NCBI RefSeq assembly: GCF_029893585.1
Contig: NZ_JARXYX010000042.1
Coordinates: forward strand, 1-64,000
Reading direction: 5' to 3'
Source: Streptomyces sp. LBL
GTDB lineage: Bacteria; Actinomycetota; Actinomycetes; Streptomycetales; Streptomycetaceae
DNA: 64,000 nt
A program made the position numbers and the translations under genes. The notes below the pieces were generated by a model. That model had not been told where the DNA came from and did not search any database. It worked only from the letters and a program-made list of their open reading frames with translations. How positions within the stretch are numbered: the stretch's first letter is position 1; each line of letters starts with the position of its first letter. Below are positions 7,201 through 14,884 of this stretch, in pieces.

Positions 7201-9708
7201 ATCCTCGAGCTGAAGACGACGATCAACACGATGGTGGATCAGCTGTCGTCGTTCGCCGAGGAGGTCACCCGAGTCGCCCGCGAGGTGGGTACGGAAGGCC
7301 AGCTGGGCGGTCAGGCACGCGTGCGGGACGTCGACGGGACCTGGCGCGACCTGACCGAGTCGGTGAACGAGATGGCCGGGAACCTGACCCGACAGGTGCG
7401 GGCCATCGCACGCGTGGCGACCGCGGTGACCCGTGGCGACCTGAACCTGAAGATCGACGTGGACGCGTCCGGGGAGATCCAGGAGCTCCAGGACTACATC
7501 AACAAGATGATCGCCAACCTGCGCGACACCACGATCGCCAACAAGGAGCAGGACTGGCTCAAGGGCAACCTCGCCCGCATCTCCGCGCTGATGCAGGGCC
7601 GACGCGATCTGGCGGACGTGGCCTCGCTGATCATGAGCGAGCTGACACCGGTGGTGACCGCGCAGCACGGCGCGTTCTTCGTCGCCATGCCGCTCCTGGA
7701 CGGCAAGGACATGAACGCCGAGAACGAGGAGGCGTACGAGCTGCGCATGCTCGGGTCGTACGGCTACTCGATGGGCTCCATGCCGACGTCGTTCCGGCCC
7801 GGTGAGGCGCTCATCGGGACGGCGGCCCAGGAGAAGCGCACGATCGTCGTGGAGAACGCGCCCAGCGGCTATCTCAAGATCTCCTCCGGGCTCGGAGAGG
7901 CGCCGCCCGCGCAAGTGATCGTCCTCCCGGTGCTGTTCGAGGGCACGGTGCTCGGCGTCATCGAGCTGGCCTCCTTCACGCCTTTCACGCACATCCAGAA
8001 GGACTTCCTCAACCAGATCGCCGAGATGATCGCGACCAGCGTCAACACCATCTCGGTCAACACGAAGACCGAGGTGCTGCTGAAGCAGTCGCAGGAGCTG
8101 ACCGAGCAACTCAGGGAACGGTCGGCCGAGTTGGAGAACCGGCAGAAGGCCCTCCAGGCGTCCAACGCCGAACTGGAGGAGAAGGCCGAGCTGCTGGCCC
8201 GGCAGAACCGCGACATCGAGGTGAAGAACACCGAGATCGAGGAGGCGCGGCAGGTTCTGGAGGAGCGTGCCGAGCAGCTCGCGGTGTCGATGCGCTACAA
8301 GAGCGAGTTCCTCGCCAACATGTCGCACGAGCTGCGGACGCCGCTCAACTCGTTGCTGATCCTGGCCAAGTTGCTCGCCGACAACGCCGAGGGGAACCTC
8401 TCCCCGAAGCAGGTCGAGTTCGCCGAGACGATCCATGGTGCAGGATCCGACCTGCTCCAGCTGATCAACGACATCCTCGACCTGTCGAAGGTCGAGGCGG
8501 GCAAGATGGACGTCTCCCCGACGCGTATCGCGCTGGTGCAGCTCGTCGACTACGTGGAGGCCACCTTCCGCCCGCTGACCGCCGAGAAGGGCCTCGACCT
8601 CTCCGTGCGGGTCTCGCCGGAGTTGCCCGCCACGCTGCACACCGACGAACAGCGGCTGCTGCAGGTGCTGCGCAACCTGCTGTCCAACGCGGTGAAGTTC
8701 ACCGACTCCGGCGCCGTCGAGCTGGTCATCCGGCCGGCCGGCCGGGATGTGCCGAACGGAATCCGCGAGCAGCTCCTGGAGACCGGTTCGCTGCGCGACC
8801 CGGGCGCGGACCTGATCGCGTTCTCGGTGACCGACACCGGTATCGGGATCGCGGCCAGCAAGATGCGGGTGATCTTCGAGGCGTTCAAGCAGGCCGACGG
8901 TACGACCAGTCGCAAGTACGGCGGCACCGGACTGGGGCTGTCGATCTCGCGGGAGATCGCGCAGCTGCTCGGCGGTGAGATCTACGCCCAGAGCGAGCCG
9001 GGGCGCGGATCGACGTTCACGCTGTATTTGCCGCTGCACCCGAGCGAACTGCCGCCGCAGGGCTACCAGCAGCTCGCGCCGCCGCTGGAGATGGGCGAGC
9101 TGATGGCGTCCGGCTCGGGGCTGCCCGAGTCGTCCGAGCTGTCCGACGTGGAGATCGAGACGCCGGCCGAGGTGAAGTCGTACCGGGAGACGCAGAACGG
9201 TCCCGCCGCGCTCTTCCGGCGCCGCCGCAGGCCCGTGCAGGAGATCGAACAGCGGCACGCTCAGCAGGAGGGCTGGCCGACGGTCACGGAGCAGGAGATC
9301 GCCACAAAGCAGCCGCGCCGCGGTATCCGGTTCGGCGGGGAGAAAGTGCTGATCGTCGACGACGACATCCGCAACGTCTTCGCGCTGACCAGCGTCCTGG
9401 AGCAGCACGGACTGTCCGTGCTGTACGCCGAGAACGGCCGCGAGGGCATCGAGGTGCTGGAGCAGCACGACGACGTGGCGGTCGTCCTGATGGACATCAT
9501 GATGCCCGAGATGGACGGATACGCGACGACCACGGCGATCCGCAGGATGCCGCAGTTCGCCGGGTTGCCGATCATCGCGCTGACCGCGAAGGCGATGAAG
9601 GGCGACCGGGAGAAGGCGATCGAGTCGGGTGCCTCCGACTACGTCACCAAGCCGGTCGACCCCGATCACCTGCTGGCTGTGATGGAGCAGTGGATGCGTG
9701 GGGAGTGA
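4219..9708 (+). CDS. osaA: OsaA-like hybrid histidine kinase with 12 HAMP modules
   Basis: A 1829-residue hybrid sensor kinase with no membrane segment that I can see. Order of parts: an array of 12 HAMP modules in alternating sub-types (about 40-1110), a GAF domain (about 1130-1280), a coiled coil (1285-1360), HisKA with the phospho-accepting histidine H1370 in the NMSHELRTPLN box, HATPase with the GTGLGLSI box, and a C-terminal receiver with phospho-aspartate D1759 in LMDIMMPEMDG. The GTG start has GGGAGGG 8 bases upstream. The divergent osaC and the downstream osaB-type regulator identify the osmoadaptation cluster known from S. coelicolor. Its length matches my memory of that protein. Its receiver suggests internal phosphorelay before the signal passes to OsaB. 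HAMP repeats at this density act as signal-converting rods in other kinases. Confidence 0.9.
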   Translation: MESGAATRGTKTRAKDGQSPGNQRKPRGGTTAVDSAALDRLMVALVAMRDGNFRKRLTVSGDGVMSEIAAVFNEVADRNLHLTGELSRVRRMVGREGKLTERLESGACQGSWASAIDNSNALVDDLVRPVSEVGRVLSAVAEGDLSPRMELRTQAPDGGGHPLRGEFLRVGRTVNNLVDQLSTFTDEVTRVASEVGTEGKLGGQARVRGMSGSWKDLTESVNTMAYRLTAQVRDIALVTTAVAKGDLSRKVTVHVEGEMLQLKNTVNTMVDQLSSFSSEVTRVAREVGVEGELGGQAQVPGVAGVWKDLTDSVNLMAGNLTAQVRGIAQVTTAVANGDLSQKVTVSARGEVAQLADTINQMTETLRIFADEVTRVANEVGAEGQLGGQANVPGAAGTWKDLTDSVNTVFRNLTTQVRDIAAVTTAVANGDLSQKVTVDVAGEMLELKNTVNGMVDQLSAFGAEVTRVAREVGVEGELGGQAQVPGAAGTWKDLTDSVNTAFRNLTGQVRNIAQVTTAVANGDLSQKVTVDVSGEMLQLKNTVNTMVDQLSAFADQVTRMARDVGTEGRLGGQAVVPGVSGTWKELTDSVNFMGGNLTSQVRQIAQVTTAVARGDLSQKIDVDARGEILELKNTINTMVDQLSAFADQVTRVAREVGTAGQLGGQAQVPGVAGVWRDLTDSVNGMASNLTGQVRNIAQVATAVARGDLSQKITVDARGEILELKNTLNTMVDQLSSFAEEVTRVAREVGTEGILGGQAEVQGVSGTWKDLTQSVNFMANNLTIQVRNIAEVTTAVAKGDLSKKITVDAKGEILELVTTVNTMVDQLSSFAEQVTRVAREVGTEGILGGQAHASGVTGIWKDLTDNVNLMANNLTVQVRNISQVAAAVANGDLTRTVTIEARGEVAQLADTFNTMVKTLSSFADQVTKVAREVGTDGILGGQARVPGVAGTWKDLTESVNQMASNLTGQVRNIAMVTTAIAKGDLTKKIDIDARGEILELKTTINTMVDQLSSFAEEVTRVAREVGTEGQLGGQARVRDVDGTWRDLTESVNEMAGNLTRQVRAIARVATAVTRGDLNLKIDVDASGEIQELQDYINKMIANLRDTTIANKEQDWLKGNLARISALMQGRRDLADVASLIMSELTPVVTAQHGAFFVAMPLLDGKDMNAENEEAYELRMLGSYGYSMGSMPTSFRPGEALIGTAAQEKRTIVVENAPSGYLKISSGLGEAPPAQVIVLPVLFEGTVLGVIELASFTPFTHIQKDFLNQIAEMIATSVNTISVNTKTEVLLKQSQELTEQLRERSAELENRQKALQASNAELEEKAELLARQNRDIEVKNTEIEEARQVLEERAEQLAVSMRYKSEFLANMSHELRTPLNSLLILAKLLADNAEGNLSPKQVEFAETIHGAGSDLLQLINDILDLSKVEAGKMDVSPTRIALVQLVDYVEATFRPLTAEKGLDLSVRVSPELPATLHTDEQRLLQVLRNLLSNAVKFTDSGAVELVIRPAGRDVPNGIREQLLETGSLRDPGADLIAFSVTDTGIGIAASKMRVIFEAFKQADGTTSRKYGGTGLGLSISREIAQLLGGEIYAQSEPGRGSTFTLYLPLHPSELPPQGYQQLAPPLEMGELMASGSGLPESSELSDVEIETPAEVKSYRETQNGPAALFRRRRRPVQEIEQRHAQQEGWPTVTEQEIATKQPRRGIRFGGEKVLIVDDDIRNVFALTSVLEQHGLSVLYAENGREGIEVLEQHDDVAVVLMDIMMPEMDGYATTTAIRRMPQFAGLPIIALTAKAMKGDREKAIESGASDYVTKPVDPDHLLAVMEQWMRGE
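4369..7520 (+). repeat. 276-bp tandem repeats encoding HAMP modules
   Basis: The conserved Gly-Asp(Asn) codon pair of each module falls at 4369, 4645, 4951, 5227, 5503, 5779, 6055, 6331, 6607, 6883, 7159 and 7435. The period is exactly 276 bp except for one 30-bp insertion between modules 2 and 3. Neighbouring units also share long identical DNA stretches. Confidence 0.9.
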
Positions 9709-9821
9709 CGGGAACGGTCGGGCTTTGTTCGGGCTTCGTGACCATGCGGCGGGAACGTTCGGGAGGCGGCCGGAGTTGCTGATTCAGGGTGGTCGAAGTC
9801 GTGTAGAAGTACGGGATCCGG

Positions 9822-9847
9822 GGAACCTTCTGGTCTTCCGCTGCGTT
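9822..9847 (+). promoter_or_regulatory. Possible ECF-sigma promoter upstream of osaB
   Basis: GGAACC (9822-9827), a 17-base gap and GTT (9845-9847) resemble ECF-type promoters. The site lies about 180 bases before the osaB start. This is a pattern match only. Confidence 0.35.
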
Positions 9848-10026
9848 TCTGCTGCGTGCACAGTGACATCGCGGTGACAGGGTGTGGCGACAGGCGGGGT
9901 GCGGCTACGATGACCGGCACAAGGACGGGCGGCGCAAGGGAGTCGTCCCCGGGGGAGGCGCCGGTCGGTGCCACCCCGAGTCCTGCGGACAGGGGAGGCC
10001 CCACGCCGGGGCGAGGAGGGCGGGCC

Positions 10027-10710
10027 ATGGTGCAGAAGGCCAAGATCCTCCTGGTCGATGACCGGCCGGAGAATCTGCTGGCGCTGGAGGCCATCCTCTC
10101 TGCGCTCGATCAGACGCTGGTGCGGGCATCGTCCGGGGAGGAAGCGCTCAAAGCACTGCTCACGGACGACTTCGCGGTCATTCTGCTGGACGTCCAGATG
10201 CCGGGCATGGACGGATTCGAAACGGCCGCGCACATCAAGCGGCGGGAGAGGACCCGGGACATCCCGATCATCTTCCTCACCGCGATCAACCACGGACCGC
10301 ACCACACCTTCCGCGGGTACGCGGCGGGCGCGGTCGATTACATCTCCAAGCCGTTCGACCCCTGGGTGCTGCGCGCCAAGGTCTCCGTCTTCGTCGAGCT
10401 GTACATGAAGAACTGCCAACTGCGGGAGCAGGCGGCGTTGCTGCGGCTCCAGCTGGAGGGCGGTGGCGGCAAGGTCTCGGTCGGTGAGGCCAAGGAGCCG
10501 GCGGGACTGCTCGCCGAGCTCTCCGCGCGGCTCGCGGCGGTCGAGGAGCAGGCCGAGGCGCTGTCCAAGCAACTCGACGACGAGTCGGCGGACGCGGCGG
10601 CGGTTGCCACGGCGGCTCATCTCGAACGCAAACTCACGGGGTTGCGGCGGGCGCTGGACGCGTTGGAGCCGGGGACCGGGAGCGCGAATTCGGTGTCCTC
10701 GCAGAACTGA
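10027..10710 (+). CDS. osaB: OsaB-like response regulator with coiled-coil output
   Basis: A 227-residue response regulator. The receiver domain covers about 1-120, with the acidic pair in LLVDDRPEN, phospho-Asp in ILLDVQMPGMDG, and the conserved Thr and Lys in FLTA and SKPFDP. The rest (about 125-227) is a charged, heptad-like coiled coil with no DNA-binding domain. The ATG at 10027 follows GAGGAGG at good spacing; an in-frame ATG at 9910 would add 39 low-complexity residues. It sits 318 bases after the OsaA-like kinase with its own possible promoter. In S. coelicolor, OsaB is needed for osmoadaptation and for growth of aerial hyphae under salt. The coiled coil suggests output through protein binding. 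Confidence 0.85.
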   Translation: MVQKAKILLVDDRPENLLALEAILSALDQTLVRASSGEEALKALLTDDFAVILLDVQMPGMDGFETAAHIKRRERTRDIPIIFLTAINHGPHHTFRGYAAGAVDYISKPFDPWVLRAKVSVFVELYMKNCQLREQAALLRLQLEGGGGKVSVGEAKEPAGLLAELSARLAAVEEQAEALSKQLDDESADAAAVATAAHLERKLTGLRRALDALEPGTGSANSVSSQN

Positions 10711-10848
10711 GGTCCGGCTGGGGTGTGTTGTGTGGGCCGCCCGGTGCCTCGGTGGGCGGTGGGCCGCGCAGCCCGGCGTCGGCGGGGTTCGGCCCGCGCC
10801 CCCTCCCCAGCGGTACGACTGCCCGCAGTCATGACGGCATCGCATGAG

Positions 10849-10904
10849 ACGTCGTCAGCTTCGCGCCCGTGTAACGACGTCGTCAGCTTTGTGCCCTCAT
10901 AACG
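10849..10904 (+). repeat. 28-bp tandem direct repeat upstream of ftsK
   Basis: Units 10849-10876 and 10877-10904 abut exactly. Both start ACGTCGTCAGCTT and end TAACG, and they differ at a few central positions. They end 68 bases before the ftsK start and could be a paired protein-binding site. Confidence 0.7.
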
Positions 10905-10958
10905 GCGACACGAACGGGTGAAGCAACCGGCACGCGTGTCCCCTGTCGTCTCCACCGG

Positions 10959-10964
10959 TAACCT
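10959..10964 (+). promoter_or_regulatory. -10 box for leaderless ftsK mRNA
   Basis: TAACCT lies exactly 7 bases before the ATG at 10972, and there is no RBS. This is the layout of a transcript that begins at the start codon. Confidence 0.55.
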
Positions 10965-10971
10965 CACACCT

Positions 10972-13719
10972 ATGGCCCCACCTCCTTCCGCAGCCAAGAA
11001 GCCCGCCAAGAAGGCGGCCGCTCCGGCGAAGGCTGCGGCGAAGAAGGCCGCTGCGAAAAGGGCATCCGCGAAGAAGGCGCCCGCCCGGAAGGCCGCCGCG
11101 AGGAAAGCCGTGCCGCCGAAGCCGGCGCCCAGCCCGACCGGAGGCGTCTACCGGCTCGTCCGCGCCGTCTGGCTGGGCCTCGCGCACGCCGTCGGCGCGG
11201 TGTTCCGCGGGATAGGACAGGGCGCGAAGAACCTCGACCCTGCTCACCGCAAGGACGGCGTCGCGTTGTTGCTGCTCGCCCTCGCCCTGATCGTCGCCGC
11301 CGGCACGTGGTCGAACCTGCGAGGCCCCGTCGGGGACCTCGTCGAGATGCTGGTGACCGGCGCCTTCGGCCGGCTCGACCTGCTGGTGCCGATACTGCTC
11401 GCGGTGATCGCCGTACGGTTCATCCGCCACCCGGAGCAGCCCGAGGCCAACGGGCGGATCGTGATCGGTCTGTCGGCGCTCGTCATCGGCGTGCTCGGCC
11501 AGGTCCACATCGCCTGCGGCTCGCCCGCCCGAAGCGACGGCATGCAGGCGATAAGGGACGCGGGCGGCCTCATCGGCTGGGGCGCGGCCACCCCGCTGAC
11601 GTACACCATGGGCGAGGTCCTCGCCGTACCGCTGCTCGTGCTGCTCACGGTGTTCGGATTGCTCGTCGTCACGGCGACCCCGGTCAACGCCATCCCGCAG
11701 CGGCTGCGGCTGCTCGGCGTGAAGTTGGGCATCGTCCACGAGCCCGTCCAGGAGGAGTTCACCGAGGACGACGAGCGGTACGACGACCAGTGGCGCGAGG
11801 CGGTGCCCGGCCGCACCCGCAGGCGCGCTCCCGCCCCGACGGCGTACGACCCCGACAGTGCGGAGCAGGAGGCGCTCTCCACCCGGCGGGGCCGCCCCCG
11901 CCGCTCCGCCGTGCCGCAGCCCGACATGAACCGCCCCCTGGACGCCGTGGATGTCGCCGCGGCCGCCGCTGCCGCACTCGACGGTGCCGTCCTGCACGGC
12001 ATGCCGCCCTCGCCGATCGTCGCCGACCTCACCCAGGGGGTGAGTGTGGGCGACCGCGAGGAGACGACGCCGACGCCGACCCCCGTGCCGGGGCCGGCCG
12101 CGCGGCCCGAGCAGGAGAAGCTCGATGCACCGCGGAAGGGGGAGAGGCACGACACGCCGCGGAAGGGCGAGGTCCGGGACCTCACCAAGTCGCCGCCCAG
12201 CGAGCCGCGCGAGCTGCCGTCGCGCGCCGAGCAGCTCCAGTTGTCCGGCGACATCACGTACTCGCTGCCCTCGCTCGACCTCCTCATGCGCGGGGGCCCC
12301 GGCAAGGCGCGCAGTGCCGCCAACGACGCCGTGGTCGCCTCGCTCACGAACGTCTTCACCGAGTTCAAGGTCGACGCCGCCGTCACCGGCTTCACCCGCG
12401 GGCCGACGGTCACGCGCTACGAGGTGGAGCTCGGCCCCGCCGTGAAGGTCGAGCGGATCACCGCCCTGGCCAAGAACATCGCGTACGCCGTCGCCAGTCC
12501 GGACGTGCGGATCATCAGCCCGATCCCCGGGAAGTCGGCCGTCGGCATCGAGATCCCGAACACCGACCGGGAGATGGTCAACCTCGGTGACGTGCTGCGG
12601 CTGGCCGAGTCGGCGGAGGACGACGACCCGATGCTGGTCGCCTTCGGCAAGGACGTCGAGGGCGGCTACGTCATGCACTCGCTGGCGAAGATGCCGCACG
12701 TGCTGGTCGCCGGCGCGACCGGCTCCGGCAAGTCGTCCTGCGTCAACTGTCTGATCACGTCGGTCATGATGCGGGCGACACCGGAGGACGTCCGGATGAT
12801 CCTGGTCGACCCCAAGCGGGTCGAGCTGACCATCTACGAGGGCATCCCGCACCTGATCACGCCGATCATCACCAACCCCAAGCGGGCCGCCGAGGCGCTC
12901 CAGTGGGTCGTACGGGAGATGGACCTTCGCTACGACGACCTGGCGGCCTACGGCTACCGGCACATCGACGACTTCAACCGCGCCGTGCGGGAGGGGACCG
13001 TCAAGAAGCCCGAAGGCAGCGAGCGCGAGCTCCACCCCTACCCGTATCTGCTGGTGATCGTCGACGAGCTCGCCGACCTGATGATGGTCGCCCCGCGTGA
13101 CGTCGAGGACTCGATCGTGCGGATCACGCAGCTCGCGCGCGCGGCCGGCATCCATCTGGTGCTCGCCACGCAGCGGCCCTCGGTCGACGTCGTCACCGGT
13201 CTCATCAAGGCGAACGTGCCCTCGCGGCTCGCCTTCGCCACCTCCTCGCTCGCCGACTCGCGGGTCATCCTCGACCAGCCAGGCGCCGAGAAGCTGATCG
13301 GCAAGGGCGACGGGCTGTTCCTGCCGATGGGGGCCAACAAGCCGACCCGTATGCAGGGCGCCTTCGTGACCGAGGACGAGGTCGCGGCGGTCGTCCAGCA
13401 CTGCAAGGACCAGATGGCGCCGGTCTTCCGGGACGACGTCACCGTGGCCACCAAGCAGAAGAAGGAGGTCGACGAGGAGATCGGCGACGACCTCGACCTG
13501 CTGTGCCAGGCGGCCGAGCTGGTGGTCTCGACGCAGTTCGGGTCGACATCCATGCTGCAGCGCAAGCTGCGGGTCGGCTTCGCGAAGGCCGGGCGGCTCA
13601 TGGACCTGATGGAGTCCCGGGGGATCGTCGGACCGAGCGAAGGTTCAAAGGCTCGTGATGTTCTTGTGAAGCCTGATGAGCTGGACGGCGTGCTCGCGGT
13701 GATCCGCGGGGAGGCTTAG
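10972..13719 (+). CDS. ftsK: DNA translocase FtsK/SpoIIIE
   Basis: A 915-residue ATP-driven DNA pump that clears chromosomes through closing septa; in Streptomyces it acts during sporulation division. The N-terminus is a Lys/Ala-rich basic tail (about 1-50). Four or so membrane segments follow (about 95-245), then a charged Pro-rich linker (about 255-430) and the motor. The motor shows Walker A GATGSGKSS and Walker B LLVIVDELADLMM. The C-terminal gamma winged helix, which reads orienting DNA repeats, ends in RDVLVKPDELDGVLAVIRGE. The start at 10972 is supported by a leaderless -10 box; an upstream in-frame GTG at 10918 would add 18 residues. Lipid and wall genes follow on the same strand. Confidence 0.95.
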   Translation: MAPPPSAAKKPAKKAAAPAKAAAKKAAAKRASAKKAPARKAAARKAVPPKPAPSPTGGVYRLVRAVWLGLAHAVGAVFRGIGQGAKNLDPAHRKDGVALLLLALALIVAAGTWSNLRGPVGDLVEMLVTGAFGRLDLLVPILLAVIAVRFIRHPEQPEANGRIVIGLSALVIGVLGQVHIACGSPARSDGMQAIRDAGGLIGWGAATPLTYTMGEVLAVPLLVLLTVFGLLVVTATPVNAIPQRLRLLGVKLGIVHEPVQEEFTEDDERYDDQWREAVPGRTRRRAPAPTAYDPDSAEQEALSTRRGRPRRSAVPQPDMNRPLDAVDVAAAAAAALDGAVLHGMPPSPIVADLTQGVSVGDREETTPTPTPVPGPAARPEQEKLDAPRKGERHDTPRKGEVRDLTKSPPSEPRELPSRAEQLQLSGDITYSLPSLDLLMRGGPGKARSAANDAVVASLTNVFTEFKVDAAVTGFTRGPTVTRYEVELGPAVKVERITALAKNIAYAVASPDVRIISPIPGKSAVGIEIPNTDREMVNLGDVLRLAESAEDDDPMLVAFGKDVEGGYVMHSLAKMPHVLVAGATGSGKSSCVNCLITSVMMRATPEDVRMILVDPKRVELTIYEGIPHLITPIITNPKRAAEALQWVVREMDLRYDDLAAYGYRHIDDFNRAVREGTVKKPEGSERELHPYPYLLVIVDELADLMMVAPRDVEDSIVRITQLARAAGIHLVLATQRPSVDVVTGLIKANVPSRLAFATSSLADSRVILDQPGAEKLIGKGDGLFLPMGANKPTRMQGAFVTEDEVAAVVQHCKDQMAPVFRDDVTVATKQKKEVDEEIGDDLDLLCQAAELVVSTQFGSTSMLQRKLRVGFAKAGRLMDLMESRGIVGPSEGSKARDVLVKPDELDGVLAVIRGEA

Positions 13720-13961
13720 AGGGAGCCCGAGTGGGTGGCCGATCGTGACTCACCTGTAAGGGATCATTGAGCAACCGTTTCCCTTCGGCGTACGTCAAGT
13801 TGAGGGAAGCGAGAAGCTGCTGCCTCGCCATCGGCGTGTTCGGCCCCACCGCGGCCATACCGATGGCGTACAAAGTCCACCGCCCGGTTGCCTCACTCTT
13901 TCGTACCCCCCATAGACTGAACCTCCAGCACAGGCGGCTAAAACGCTCGAAAGGCGCCCCC

Positions 13962-14798
13962 GTGTCCCTCGGCAAATCCCCTGAAGACGAGCGTCCGTTC
14001 GAAGACGACCGTGAGGAAGCCCGCCTCTCCATCGGTCGTGTCCTCCAGCAGGCACGTATCACGGCCGGGATGACCGTCGACGACGTCAGTTCCGCCACCA
14101 GGGTCCGCCTGCCCATCGTGCACGCCATCGAGGCGGACGACTTCGGTCCGTGCGGCGGAGACGTGTACGCGCGCGGGCACATCCGTACTCTGGCCAGGGC
14201 CGTCCACCTCGATCCGGCCCCGCTGCTCGCCCAGTACGACGCCGATCACGGCGGTCGTCCGGCTCCTACACCGGTCGCACCGCTGTTCGAGGCCGAGCGC
14301 ATCCGCCCGGAGCGGCGCGGGCCCAACTGGACCGCGGCCATGGTCGCCGCGATCGTCGCCGTGGTCGGTTTCGTCGGGTTCACCGCCTTCAAGGGCGGTA
14401 ACGACGATTCAGGCTCAAACACGCAGGTCGCCGAGGGCATCAAGCCCTCGACCAGTACGACGGCCTCGCCCACCACGAAGAAGGACAAGCCCGAGGACCC
14501 GAAGCCGTCGGACAGCGCCATCGCGGCCGCGCCCCAGGACAAGGTGACCGTCCAGGTCAGCGCCGCCGACGGAAAGAGCTGGATCTCGGCCAAGGACCAC
14601 AACGGCCGGCTCCTGTTCGACGGTCTGCTCAAGCAGGGTGAGTCCGAGACCTTCCAGGACAGCGAGAAGGTCAACCTCGTCCTCGGCGACGCGGGCGCGA
14701 TCCAGCTGTATGTGAACGGCAAGAAGATCGAGAACGACTTCAAGCCGGGGGCCGTGGAGCGGCTCACGTATACCAAGGGCGACCCTCAGGTCGGCTGA
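13962..14798 (+). CDS. RodZ-like helix-turn-helix membrane protein (DUF4115)
   Basis: A 278-residue single-pass membrane protein. An N-terminal helix-turn-helix of the HTH_25/RodZ kind (about 15-100; IGRVLQQARITAGMTVDDVS) is followed by one membrane segment (about 125-145; MVAAIVAVVGFVGF), a Ser/Thr/Lys-rich spacer and a C-terminal DUF4115 beta domain (about 195-275). This is the layout of RodZ, which links the cytoskeleton to wall growth; whether it plays that role in Streptomyces is open. The GTG start at 13962 has AAGG about 8 bases upstream, and the residues added by the longer open frame look non-coding. It lies between ftsK and rimO, a conserved actinobacterial neighbourhood. Confidence 0.85.
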   Translation: MSLGKSPEDERPFEDDREEARLSIGRVLQQARITAGMTVDDVSSATRVRLPIVHAIEADDFGPCGGDVYARGHIRTLARAVHLDPAPLLAQYDADHGGRPAPTPVAPLFEAERIRPERRGPNWTAAMVAAIVAVVGFVGFTAFKGGNDDSGSNTQVAEGIKPSTSTTASPTTKKDKPEDPKPSDSAIAAAPQDKVTVQVSAADGKSWISAKDHNGRLLFDGLLKQGESETFQDSEKVNLVLGDAGAIQLYVNGKKIENDFKPGAVERLTYTKGDPQVG

Positions 14799-14813
14799 GC
14801 ACGCTGAGGTGAA

Positions 14814-14846
14814 GAAGGGGGCCGGCCAAGATCGCCAGCCCCCTTC
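14814..14846 (+). terminator. Hairpin after the RodZ-like gene
   Basis: GAAGGGGGC (14814-14822) pairs with GCCCCCTTC (14838-14846). There is no T tract, but the position 15 bases after the stop codon and before the leaderless rimO start fits a terminator or transcript-end hairpin. Confidence 0.5.
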
Positions 14847-14871
14847 GACATGGGGTGTCAGTGGGACGAAG

Positions 14872-14877
14872 TAGTCT
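14872..14877 (+). promoter_or_regulatory. -10 box for leaderless rimO mRNA
   Basis: TAGTCT lies exactly 7 bases before the rimO ATG and no RBS is present, the same layout as ftsK. Confidence 0.55.
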
Positions 14878-14884
14878 TGAGCCC

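Noticed and set aside
4369..7520. CRISPR-like regular repeats
   Set aside because: The 276-bp period is coding and in frame throughout; the repeats are protein modules, not short repeats with unique spacers.
4855..9669. 1604-codon open frame on the minus strand opposite osaA
   Set aside because: It is a mirror of the GC-biased codons of osaA; its repeats are the HAMP units read backwards and no family is recognisable.
10897..13401. 834-codon minus-strand frame opposite ftsK
   Set aside because: Shadow of ftsK; His/Asp/Arg/Leu-rich, no motifs.
13767..13961. N-terminal extension of the RodZ-like gene
   Set aside because: Codon bias is lost there and a better GTG start with RBS is at 13962.
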